Position numbers and translations under genes: made by a program
The notes under the pieces: model-generated
Seen by the model: only the letters and a program-made list of their open reading frames with translations
The model's database searches: none
Told to the model about the DNA's origin: nothing
Assembly (NCBI GenBank): GCA_019925105.1
Contig: JAHGAU010000002.1
Location: forward strand, 930,001-994,000
Source: Niebla homalea
Taxonomy: Eukaryota; Ascomycota; Lecanoromycetes; Lecanorales; Ramalinaceae
Reading direction: 5' to 3'
DNA: 64,000 bases
Shown: piece after piece, positions 54,301 to 63,533 of the stretch
Numbering within the stretch: the stretch's first letter is position 1
Layout: each line of letters opens with the position of its first letter

Positions 54301-55867
54301 CTTGGTCACTTTGTTTACGCATGAGGACAATTTGGCCCGGAAAGACCAAGAGCATCCTTGGAGCACTCTTCCCCATGGATGAAAAAGGGGGTTGCAGCTC
54401 AAAGACATCAACAGCAGTGATCAGGTGGCCCTGCGGGTTAAGGCTGCTTGGCCAGCCAGGAATCTTGCTACGAATGACATCTCCCACATTCAGGATTTCC
54501 TCGTCTTCGATGATATTGAGAGCACAGATGTCTGTGATCATTTCTCTGGCTTTTGTTAGTACAGTTATTGCCTGGTGCGAGCCTGGGAGCCGTTCAATCA
54601 TATTATCAATGAGGAGGCCGTATCGAGGAAGTCTCTGCACCGGCTCAATCAAAGCGGATCTCAAGGATTGTTCGCCTACTGCACGTAGCCGAGCTAGAAA
54701 TCGAGTTGAAGAGTCATTCGAGAGTCGTGCTATCAGGGGTGAAAAGCCTGAACTTGCACAGAGGTAAGCCTCATAGGGAGCTTTGAAATCCGGAAAGCAT
54801 TTCGTAAGGGCTTTGGCAAAAAGCGTAGCCCCTGTAAAATCTCGTTTACGTCCATGTGATACGTTGACAAGGGGTAAGGCTTCTACATCAATGCTCTCGA
54901 TGTCCTTAATTGCATCACTCTCTGTGCTGTCTAAGACCAATTGAATCTCTCTGTGAAACCTCCTGTGAAGTTCCAACAGGTTTTGATTGCAATCTGGAAA
55001 AAGAAGGCGCCATTCTTTGGGGGAAATATCCTCAGCGAAGCTGGGTGCAATTGACTCTACGAGATCACTAATCCGCTCCACGTAGTTAACCTCGGTGTCC
55101 ACGAACTCGCACATCTCTCGACGCAATGATATTTTCTGATCTTTCGTGAACGGCTTGGACCTGGCAGAATCCTGAGATTTGGAGGGTCCTCGCTGTAATT
55201 TACCCCCAGACAAAATTGCTGGCTGGCCGAACGATTCAATCATCGATTTGTATGAACGGAATAACACAGGATCCAGGCCATGGCTGTCATCGACAGAATT
55301 GCTCGCCACCTCCTCGTCCCTTCCTAAAAACAGTTGGAGAATACCAGTTGGTACAACTACATCCAGATCGACCCAAGAAGATGTTCGAGGTAGTAATGGG
55401 ATCTTTAGGGCTTCGGCGATTTCGCTCACATGACATGACTCAATCATTTGAGCCGCAAGTTGTGCGGCATGGATATCATTAAAAATGTCTGTTGATGCAT
55501 GCCTTCCCTGCTTCGAGGCTGCGAACTCCTTCAAAGCTGATGCCTTGGCAGTCGGGATAGACCTAAAGTAGCTGAGAAGACCAATAGCCAGACCACGGTA
55601 AACCTCGTCTCCCTGCAATTCCGTTGGCAGGTGAGTCACCGCGGTGTACAGCGCAGAATTAGGCGCAATTGTCACTCGTGGAAATGAACGGAAGCCAGCT
55701 AAAGAGTAGATGTGCACCTGGATTCGAGAATTGTTTAGGGTTGTATTCACAGTCGTTGAGGGTCCGTAGAAGACAAGCACCGGCAGATCTCCCAGCGATC
55801 TGTCGAAGGCATGAAACAACGAAAGATCGGTTGATTGAATTGCCACAGCCATAGCGCTTGGCAGCAT
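51347..55867 (-). CDS. Rho guanine-nucleotide exchange factor with C-terminal RhoGAP-like region
   Basis: A single open frame of 1506 residues. The N-terminal 250 residues contain an alpha/beta region and a Ser-rich linker. The DH (RhoGEF) domain lies at about 255-470: REMCEFVDTEVNYVERISDL, RLPRYGLLIDNMIERLP (the conserved helix that contacts Rho) and VLTKAREMITDIC. A PH-like region with VDVFELQPPF and MLLVFPGQIVLMRK follows. About residues 860-1060 are helical and resemble RhoGAP (SPQNKRACAAVLKLLADLLDA); I do not see the arginine-finger motif, so GAP activity is doubtful. The last 300 residues are disordered with a final coiled coil (LGDAQGEVGRLKSENAKLKR). The ATG at 55867 (MLPSAMAVAIQ) or the next Met can be the start. 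A role in Rho/Cdc42 signalling and polarised growth is inferred. Confidence 0.85.
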   Translation of the reverse strand: MLPSAMAVAIQSTDLSLFHAFDRSLGDLPVLVFYGPSTTVNTTLNNSRIQVHIYSLAGFRSFPRVTIAPNSALYTAVTHLPTELQGDEVYRGLAIGLLSYFRSIPTAKASALKEFAASKQGRHASTDIFNDIHAAQLAAQMIESCHVSEIAEALKIPLLPRTSSWVDLDVVVPTGILQLFLGRDEEVASNSVDDSHGLDPVLFRSYKSMIESFGQPAILSGGKLQRGPSKSQDSARSKPFTKDQKISLRREMCEFVDTEVNYVERISDLVESIAPSFAEDISPKEWRLLFPDCNQNLLELHRRFHREIQLVLDSTESDAIKDIESIDVEALPLVNVSHGRKRDFTGATLFAKALTKCFPDFKAPYEAYLCASSGFSPLIARLSNDSSTRFLARLRAVGEQSLRSALIEPVQRLPRYGLLIDNMIERLPGSHQAITVLTKAREMITDICALNIIEDEEILNVGDVIRSKIPGWPSSLNPQGHLITAVDVFELQPPFSSMGKSAPRMLLVFPGQIVLMRKQSDQAISARSMSAGMNHPTSARHTFSELPITASGDSDLIFDVALDLTNVVLTHSTNGEFFHLCELPPSEALPHELLQRWTRHFSIGNSHTGRAAKLAEEVAKARIQGRYSPQVTEKGRFVLRYVAATESHLGLIAAFTERQSRQSLHEQTKLGKYQLWLNYDRTSRPAALADTDAVVFEGILSADGNCTVDSVTKDGWRGSEEYAVNDLTDRLLQKIGDLMSEQHLESQESTAKGQIAFDANVLRSLPLQVQRQDSKHKSFRPRSPVKLLSTLLGNSTSQNTAPKATRSMAGFVDGPPPLLVPTSSQGNPSEAKSSDPSKHPEQTRIALVENVMENYQSPLALLESTLCTYVISLRSRSGNVVGKVLQSRVSADELTVNDLYNVLLEDPERHEAAAIVSVDVLFAAFEKFLKRAWRERMGPILPPRVVKEMQSNLDAGKPAIFTDHFKQRLEEMSPQNKRACAAVLKLLADLLDASGNDGDRGVLTASFAEALIFVGNPHDYVMLLDRLVDDYDSLFEDVVEPGGSSTSAASSLSRTRSFNTSSLSSNASSLRKRLGLGGTLTRENSKNESESKVASIWRTLSKNARTQTDYAQQLNPSTPSLIRSRSTDTDVRMLPPSRPISRDRPPTAGSTNSDGSHSRPGSSHLNMSVLSSIGEQTPYRPHVLTKKKRRSSLSDLQSLKQVESPLQAMNSPCFPKPQGGPQTVYLSPSPTKQAGRPQISRQSPQRSGIPRFSSPASKENSPSPDRLPAKATSTTSGSVTITSYTPHRREESMSHIPAPRTGLSERAWPPNAKTIPSQTTQPSPQKWRVQSPQKLRQRMNQEQKAQSEAQASLQAEMRQIGEELSGMKRPGSSHGTGGGSAKSTPKFQALGSRLEELTTKLQTFMIDQTAQGTTFRSDLDTSVAVSDRKARKLDQLYKEANAENEALYDRFNDELGKVLARIRKGEGVEELRLKLGDAQGEVGRLKSENAKLKREIVRLKSLSGID

Positions 55868-56331
55868 TTCTGATTAAACCTATGACTGTTCGACCAAGAT
55901 CAGTATCGTCTGAGCAACGAACTTGGTCCATTGCATTTATCCATATGAAATTGTGATCCTTGGGTAGAATTTCGAATCGAATCGCCTCATATCCCAGTCA
56001 AAGTGGAAGGTGGGCGCTGTATGCGCCGCTCTCGTTTGCCTGGCTGGACTGAAACATGAGATTTCTTGCACTCAATGTCTCGTAATTGGCCAAAACAAGG
56101 CGCCAAGCGTCATGTTCTCACATTTCCAACACATCATATCTTTTTCCATTGAAGTATGGTGTGTTTATAGGGTCGCGTTCCGCGTCTCGACTAGCGCCGG
56201 TCGAGCGCGTCAGCCATCCGAAACTCTGTTGAAGCACAATTCAGGACTAAGGTAGGTCAGCTTAATACCATGGTCTTTCCTACAGCGCCAGCAATCTTGC
56301 GCTCTTTGCTCCTGGACTTTCACTGTCTCTA
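55868..56331. promoter_or_regulatory. Divergent promoter RhoGEF/DCC1
   Basis: A 464-bp gap separating divergent starts. It carries GCGCGTCA at 56205-56212 (reverse complement TGACGCGC), identical to the octamer in the RPA2 promoter, about 120 bp upstream of the DCC1 ATG. Function is inference only. Confidence 0.35.
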
Positions 56332-57511
56332 ATGACCTCACAGGAAAACCCAGGGATCCATTTTGGCATCTCAAGGGACCCCCAAAGCTTGAGGCTTTTG
56401 GAGCTACCTCCAAAACTACTTGAGACACTGATCCATCAGAAGTCAAAGTTAGCATGGCTCAGCATTGGTGCTGTCAGAATCTGCTGACGGAAGGGAGAGG
56501 TTACAACTCAAATCGACGGCCGTGAATATCGAAACCGGCCAGGGTAGTCCAAATATCGTACTTTGTACGCATAATCAAACGTTTCAGGTCCGCCAAGTTC
56601 ATTCTTCAAACTCTTGTTTTGTGATACAACCATCGCAAGCCCAACAAGCTCATCACGATATCGCCTGTCCTGGCTCGTCGATAAGTGCTATAGCTCAGTG
56701 CACTGCTACACTAGAGCTTAGCCCATATCCGGCCTCTGTCGAGGCTTATGTGAGGCGCACTCTGCCAATCCACACTACAGACAAAAGGCATGACGAGGTT
56801 CCCGAAGGCGCAGTCAGAATATTATTTGTGAACGATGCTCCTTTCTCAAGTTCTGAAGTTCAGGAAGCGTGCACGAAGGAATGCGCTTTCGAATGTCAAG
56901 GCATAATGTGGCGGCCAGATGCCTCAACGCTGTTGCGCCTGTGGCGCTCAGTCATGTCTGCGGCCACATTGAAAGGCATAGACATGGTCAGACCCTCTGC
57001 CAAGGCGCCTTTGGCGCAGATGACCGCGGAAGATGATTTCCCAGCCAGCTTGTTAGACGCCTTCCTTGCCCGACTTGCTCCCCGAAATTTGAACCTCGAG
57101 GAAGACTGTAAGTCGGTTCAGGCCTTATCGCCCGATTGCTCTAACAGCAGCTCCAGTCTTTGTCTTGGATCGAGTCCTTTGCGTTATCTGGATAGGGGAG
57201 ATCCTTCTAGAATCCCGTCCAGAGTCGAGGACTGGCATAAAAATAGCCGGCTTTGTCGGCGACTGGCGTGAGCTATTGCCTGAATCCTGGAGAGGGCTGG
57301 CTAAGTTGGAAATGTTGAACGTAGGTTACTGGGTGGAAAGTTGCAGCTCAATCCTGACCCACTCCAGGACAAGTCTTGTCAACTTGCGGATACGACCATC
57401 ACCTTCGCTGAGGTTTCTTCGACCGGACAGCCCATATTTGGGGCATCAAATGTTGCTGGAGGGAAAAGCTCGCGAAAGTGGCACGAAAAGTTCAAAGCTG
57501 AGAGAAAATGA
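56332..57511 (+). CDS. DCC1: Sister chromatid cohesion protein DCC1
   Basis: Subunit of the alternative clamp loader CTF18-RFC, which acts with Ctf8 in sister-chromatid cohesion and replication. Exons 56332-56441, 56494-57107, 57157-57320 and 57368-57511 give 343 residues. The first intron (52 nt) has a CTGAC branch and joins LLELPPKLLETLIHQK to ERLQLKSTAVN. The family block NIVLCTHNQTFQVRQVHSSNS follows. The second (49 nt) joins NLEEDF to FVLDRVLCVIWIGEILLES, and the third (47 nt) joins LEMLN to DKSCQLADTTITF. The C-terminus SSRKWHEKFKAERK is typical. DCC1 is poorly conserved; I relied on the LLELPP, VLCT...F.VRQV.SSNS and WIGE blocks. The stop is 22 bp from the stop of the convergent LYC1 gene. 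Confidence 0.87.
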
Positions 57512-57533
57512 ATATTTTAGAAATAAGAGTCAT

Positions 57534-58768
57534 CTAACACCATCCATATTTCTCATTTGCCATCCACTCAACACGATCAGCTGGATGAGTGGCTTCGTCG
57601 TGCCATTTCAGACTCGCAATGCTATCCTCATCCCGGTGCGTGAGCTTACTGGATGGGTCAAGTCTCTTGGCTGCCTCAAGCATCAAGGAGCTAGGGTTCC
57701 ACATTTGCACGGCACCCATATTCCACTTTGCTGCCTCAAGCTGCGCAGATTGAAAAATCGCTTTTATGGCCTCCACACGGTCCTGGCTGTCGACTGGCGG
57801 ACTTGTGCTACCAAAAGCCTCCGCACTCGCATCCTCGATAACTAGTCGCAGAATGTTCAATATGTTTCCTTCGGTTGACTTATTGCCGAAAAAGCGAGAC
57901 CAGAAGCACCATACTCGGCTACCATCTGAGCACCGAACCAACACTCCTCTGACCTCGGGCATCCGTCCGAGAAGTCTTTGAGCAACGTAGTCCTCGCGAG
58001 CATGATGCCAAGACATGGTCGCCATATCCGGTACTACTGCAACTTGTACTACGCCAACAGCTGGTTTTGCGTGATGCATAGATCTTTTGAGCATGCTCTC
58101 GTCTTTCGCACAAAGAGCATTAAGATCACTGGTGTATAGCGGTCGGCAATCCAAAGTGACCCTATATTTGGGATGCTGTAGTGGCGGAAGAGAGACGTGA
58201 CTTGAGATAAAAGGCTGCCATCCGTTTTTGGCATAAAACGTCTGTGCAAATACCTTAGCTGCGTGGTGTTCGACCATCTAGAACTAGCGCATTATACCTT
58301 TCCAATGTCCGAATATAGGATGGTGAACTGTGTCTTCTGCTCGTGTTTCTGACCTCTGTAATCCAGCTTCTTCCCAAGCTCCTTCATCATCCTGGCCGCG
58401 TAGCCTCGACCGCGAAGAGCAGGATCACAGAAGACGCTCATGATGCCAAAGCTTACGACCTCTTCAACATCCTGGTCATGCTGTTTGACTAGAGCCTTCT
58501 TCTGCAGAGACTCGCAGCTGGACAGGATTGGCCGCTTGTTGGGGTCTTTAGTCAAGTCGGTGAGAAGCCAGTAGGTGATGTGCCCATCACGCGTTAGATC
58601 CTGATTGCCCAAATGCTCTTCGCGGCCCAGATAATCCTCCACAGATAGGCTACCACTCCAGGCCTTGCCATTAAGTTTCCAGATCCTGATCTTCTCGTCT
58701 AAGGTTTGCTCGAGGAGACCTAGGTTTGACGAGTCAGAAAAAGGTAATGCCGCATCGACAGGCTTCAT
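57534..58768 (-). CDS. LYC1: Lysine acetyltransferase LYC1-like
   Basis: In yeasts such as Yarrowia, LYC1 acetylates free L-lysine (N6) as the first step of lysine use as nitrogen source. Exons 58768-58298 and 58241-57534 on the reverse strand (56-nt intron) give 392 residues. The GNAT fold is in the first half: an acetyl-CoA loop FCDPALRGRGYAARMMKELG near residues 113-132, then TILYSDIGK joined across the intron to TFYAKNGWQPF. The second half is the LYC1-specific C-terminal domain, with VVPDMATMSWHHAREDYVAQ, WCFWSRFF and ILRLVIED. Filamentous-fungal members have not all been shown to act on lysine, so the substrate is inferred from family. Confidence 0.88.
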
Positions 58769-59669
58769 GGTGGGTGAGGAGGGATTTGTTCTATGGGTAT
58801 TGCAATACTAAGGCCGATGAAAGGTCGATGAACGCACATCATTCTCCCTTTGATCTATGAATTGCTTGACTGTGAAGCGTAAATTACAGAAAGAATGGAA
58901 TGAAGCTTCACTGGACCGTCAATAGCCGGCAATAACCGTGGACTTGAGCCGTCATGGGTGAGACGGACTTTCTATAGAGGGTACAGGAGTCATGACCAAA
59001 GGCGCGCAAGACGTGGTCAAAGAGCGCCCATGATACATAGAGAATCATCATGCCATCCTAATGATCAATGTACCCTCATATGGTACGGTACATTGTGGGT
59101 AATCCCAGAAAGAAAGGTTTGGCCCCTAGGGGGAGCGGGGTTACCTAGGTACGTACCTAAGGTGGTCCTAGCTAGGCCGTCTCTGAGGCACCTCGCAAGG
59201 CACCTTAATATCCAAGACATCTTCCAATCTTACAGTTCATCATATCGACATCCCAGCCCACCAAATTATCAAGGCAATCGCATGTGACAAGATGTGCGAA
59301 TGCTACGATCGACCGGCAGCCTTTTGTATTTTAAAGTTTCAATCACGTTTGCGACATGGCATGTCTCGGAAGTTAGCAAGCCTGATGCAGCTGGTCCAAA
59401 CAAACCTTGCGTAGCGCAAGGCTCCGATCTCCTACCTTTTTTCAAAGCTATCATTCATTCTTCTTGTAGCCTCATGCTGTCGTAATTCAACACTTTCCGT
59501 CTTGGATGCCACCTTTCTGGGTCATGTCAACACAAGCTTGCAATGGAAAAGACCTGTCAGTCTACAATCACCAGCAGTGTCATGACGTGCGTTTACATAA
59601 CATTACGACTCTCCGTTGAAAATCCAATGCTCTTGATCGTCCACAAGCCTTGCTTCGTCTCTGGTGAAT
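58769..59669. other. Divergent intergenic region LYC1/RBR ligase
   Basis: A 901-bp region without supported genes. It contains the 14-bp perfect palindrome TAGGTACGTACCTA at 59146-59159, flanked by CTAGG-rich sequence. Confidence 0.55.
59146..59159. repeat. 14-bp perfect palindrome TAGGTACGTACCTA
   Basis: Read directly; both strands give the same sequence. It is rich in the TACCTA/TAGGTA hexamer, which also occurs in other intergenic parts of the window. Could be a transcription-factor site, a cruciform or a decayed repeat end; nothing distinguishes these. Confidence 0.8.
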
Positions 59670-62635
59670 ATGACTGCAACACGCGAAGTGATTGACCTTG
59701 ACAGCTACGACGACTCAGATGATCTCCCAAATGATCACACAAATGTCAAAATTCAGAGATCGGTCAAGGAGACCACTCCACCTCCCATGAACAATAACCT
59801 GCCAATTATGGACGACTTCCACCCGAGCCTCATGGTCAATGATCCAGACGAAAGAGGCCGTTGCATTCCAGGTTTCCGTCCAACAGCTCAAAATTTTGAA
59901 CACTGTTGCGTCGAGGTCACAGAAATCTTCCCAGATATCTGTCATGACCATGTTCGGAAATTGTATGACAAACACCTCGATCTATTGAAGTTCGGCCAGG
60001 ATCAGGATATGCTTGCGCAAGTGCTCATAGCAGAAATCCTAGATCATGGCGGTTATCCCAAGGAGCGAGATCGACTGAAGGCGCTTAATGAATTGAAGCG
60101 TAAGCGCGACGCTTTGGGGAACGACGAGGATGAGGCTGTCAGATGGAAGACCAATGTCGATAAGCAGAGACCTGTGCATTATCATGCAGTCGCGTAAGTC
60201 TTTCGGACTCGTAAACCGTCACCCGTCGCCCGTCGCCCAACACTTCTGTGGAAATTTGGCTCTTGATCATTACGCTCTCTAATGACAGTGTTCTACAGCA
60301 AGGCAGCCCTCCTTGAGAATTTCCCACTGATTCCAGCCAAATTTATCGGCGAGAAGCTGGTAGAACACGGTAATTATTATAGCGCCTTTATGGCCATCGT
60401 TGAAGCAGGACGTGCCTTCATCCCTGGCCAACGCAATTCTTACAGTCAGCTCAAATCGAGGAGGGGCCCTTTGGGAATTTCATCTGATGACTTGATGAAA
60501 TCATCGCGAGATCATGTTGATGATCATGGCTATGACAGCTTGAAACAGGAAATAAATTCTGCCCATCAGAGACGGCGGAAAGAGGATTGTGAGTCTCATC
60601 ATTGTACTTTTTCCGTCACCGAGCCCATAATGTCTTGCCGCAAGCCTTTCCTATATCAATCTTCGCTTTGACTTCAACCTTCATCTCATCCAACGCAAAA
60701 TGGCTTAACATTCGATCAGGAAGGATGAAATGCTGAATGTACGTAGATAAAAGAGATGAGGATGCCAAAAAAACTGCCCAAGGAGAGGCCGAAGATCAAT
60801 TTCAAAGGGAGATGGGTGAGGTTATGGAGTGCGGATGCTGCTTTGACGAAATACCAATTTCCAAAGTCACTCATTGCGACGGTGACGTCTTGCATTTCTT
60901 CTGCTTTGACTGCGCTCGGAGAAACGCCGACAACGACATCGGCACCAACAAGTATCAATTGCAGTGCATGGACGCCAGTCTTTGCGAGGCAACGTTCTGC
61001 AAGACAGAGAGGGCCAGATTTCTGGATGATAAGACGATGCTAAAGCTCGAGAGCATAGAGCAAGAAGCTGTGCTGCGCTTGGCAGAAGTTGGTTTTGAAG
61101 ATTTTGTCTCGTGCCCCTTCTGTCACTATGGACACATCTGCCCTCCTTTGGAGATTGACAAAGAGTTCAGATGCAGATTGGCTGACTGTGGAGAAGTATT
61201 ATTCTGCTCCCAGATTTGATGAGCGAGTTTAATGTGAATCAGATATCTTGTCGCCTATGCAAAGAAAGGTCACATGTGCCATTATCGTGTGAAGAGCACA
61301 AAAAGGAGAACGGCATTAGCGAGCGCCGTGTCATCGAGGAGGCTCGTACGGAGGCTCTTATTCGCACATGCCCCAAATGTAAAGTCCGCATATTGAAGGA
61401 AGATGGATGTAACAAGATCGTCTGCACAACATGCTACACGGGTGAGATTCGCAACGCTCTCAATAGGTGGAGGCATCTTTGCTGACAACTTCCGTCTAGT
61501 AATATGCGACTATTGCGCAAAGGACATCTCGAAGATTAAGTAAGCCGCTCGACGCTGCATTTTTCAGAGCCTCTCTAAACTTCCAAGTAGATACAGTCAC
61601 TTTGACGGTCAGGGGACTGGCGTTCCAGGAACAGAGCCAGGACCGGGTAAATGCCCTCTTTACGACCAATCCAATGCTCGAAAGGATGAACAAATTGAGG
61701 CAGCCGGGAAAGACGCCATAGAGAAGGTTCGCACGGAGAATCCTGGCCTGTCAGAGGATGACCTGAAGATCAAGTTCTCTGGGGAAGTTGAAGCACAGAA
61801 CAGAGTCCGCGTTCAACATCCTTATCACCCTCATCCTCACCTACCTCGTTATCCTCATGCCTTCGTGCCTGGACCAATCTGGCCGCTTCCGCCGCAAGCC
61901 ATGCCAAACTTAATTGGACTTGGTCCTGACCATGAACTTGAGGGTGTCGATCGGATACTGTTGGGTGGCTATGTACCCGAGCCTGAATTCCCCCTCCAGC
62001 ACCAACAAGATCCTTTACCTGGTGAGGGCCAGCTCAATACTCTGCAGAAACGGATACGGCTCCGGCAAGAGAGACAAGGTGATGAGGTGCGTCAGGCGCA
62101 ACGTGACTTGCAACAACGGGTGGAGCTTGTGCGGCTAAGGAACAATGACACGAGGAATCAAGTGCAACGTGAAATACAACAGGTAGAGCATATGCGAGAA
62201 CGACAAAACGCCGCGAGGAGTCAAGCACCCCAAGATTTGCAGCAACAATTAGATCATTTACAAAAAAGACACCATGATGCGAGGCGCCACAGACAACGTC
62301 TGGTGCAAGATCTAGAGCTTCTGCAGGAAAGACAAAATGGTGGGCGACCCGAAGCTCAGCAGCAGCGGTTGGGTCTTGGTGCGCTACCTGAGGTAGGTGC
62401 ATTGCGATCTGGAGATTTGAATACTCCTCAGCACCAACATCGGCAGCTGCAAGAGCGGCGGCCGTACGAGCAGGGCAATTTTCAACCGAACTTGTTGGTC
62501 GATGGGGACAACTTTCTCCAGCATCGCCAGGAGAACTTGCCCCATGCAAGGAACCTTGCAATACGTCAAGAAGAAGCGGATCGTAGGAGAGTACGAAGAA
62601 CAGATTTTGCTAGAAGACGGCTTCTTGAACAGTAA
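59670..62635 (+). CDS. RBR-type E3 ubiquitin ligase, RNF216/TRIAD3-like
   Basis: Exons 59670-60193, 60299-60588, 60747-61195, 61243-61441, 61500-61539 and 61591-62635 give 848 residues. The helical N-terminus (FPDICHDHVRKLYDKH) resembles the CUE/UBA-like region of RNF216-type ligases. RING1 starts ECGCCFDEIPIS near residue 299. The IBR follows (CPFCHYGHICPP and GEISCRLCKERS), then RING2 (CPKCKVRILKEDGCNKIVC) at about 464-495, with the likely catalytic Cys at about 477 in the DGCN context. RNF216-like SHF.GQ follows. The C-terminal 250 residues are Gln/Arg-rich with degenerate 21-24-residue coiled-coil repeats. Junctions were fixed by zinc-ligand continuity; the second and third introns (158 and 47 nt) are the least sure. 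Target proteins unknown. Confidence 0.85.
62047..62370 (+). repeat. Degenerate ~21-24-residue coding repeat in RBR ligase
   Basis: About four to five imperfect units of the form RQ-x-x-x-R-x-Q-x-x-x-LQQ-x-x-x-L (for example VRQAQRDLQQRVELVR, ERQNAARSQAPQDLQQQLDHL and ARRHRQRLVQDLELLQ). It looks like a coiled coil that expanded by duplication and then diverged. Seen at protein level; DNA identity between units is only moderate. Confidence 0.7.
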
Positions 62636-63533
62636 CGGTCGCCGACAGCAAATTGAGGTCAACTACTGTTGTAAGGCACGCGCCCCGGGTACGGAAATTT
62701 GGGTCTCTTTGAGATGGCGTTCGCTTGGGCGCTGTTGGCATGATTGACTCACGAATGGGTAAAGGGACCCAAACCCGGGACATACAGAGACGTCGCCGAT
62801 CTCGGTGGACCGTCGTTCGTTAATAGTTTGCATTGATTTTTCTCTGAGCCTTCAGAAAGCACTTTACCTAGCGTGGCGTTCAGGCTCTTGGGAAGCAGGA
62901 AGGATGGATGATACCTATGATGACTGTATGCTTTTCGACTAGACAGGAGTAACAGTGTCCATCAATACCCACTCCGTACAATTTTAACTTTCGTTTAGGG
63001 GATAGATTCATAGCCCCTGATTAAGCTAATTAATTCTCTGCTGACTCACCGGTCAAATTCACTAGGGGACGTAATTGCAGGTCGATACTTGAGCTCAAGC
63101 ATCTGACTTCTACAAGAGGCCAACGACGACCAGCAAGTGAGATGAATTCGTGGACCCTTATTGCGATCATTTCCAGTGACCCCCTCGGACCGACGTTATC
63201 TGTCAGACATGGCAGCCAGACGGTAATTCACCATCTTTTGCTTTGGGATCCACGTGACACTTGCATAATATATCGCCTTGTTTGCCATGTCATACCCCAC
63301 ACACACTGGTCTCGATTGTTTGATGTTGCACAAGGGCCAAAAGCCCAAAAGCCCGGCACTACTCCTTGTTTCACTCCTCTTCTTCATTGAATACTACGTC
63401 GCAGACTACAACACTACACAAGAGGGTTGAAATCCAAACCTTTGCCATTCTCTTTTCACCTTCACACATAATTCAGGACACATTTTCCGAAAACGTGCCC
63501 AAGCGTCTGAGTAAACCAGAAGTACTTCGCAGT
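62636..63533. other. Intergenic region RBR ligase to MetAP2
   Basis: An 898-bp same-strand gap without supported genes, holding the ligase 3' UTR and the MetAP2 promoter. Confidence 0.5.

Noticed and set aside
57321..57367. Coding continuation VGYWVESCSS in DCC1
   Set aside because: It is a 47-nt GT-AG intron with a CTGAC branch; splicing restores DKSCQLADTTITF and the typical DCC1 end.
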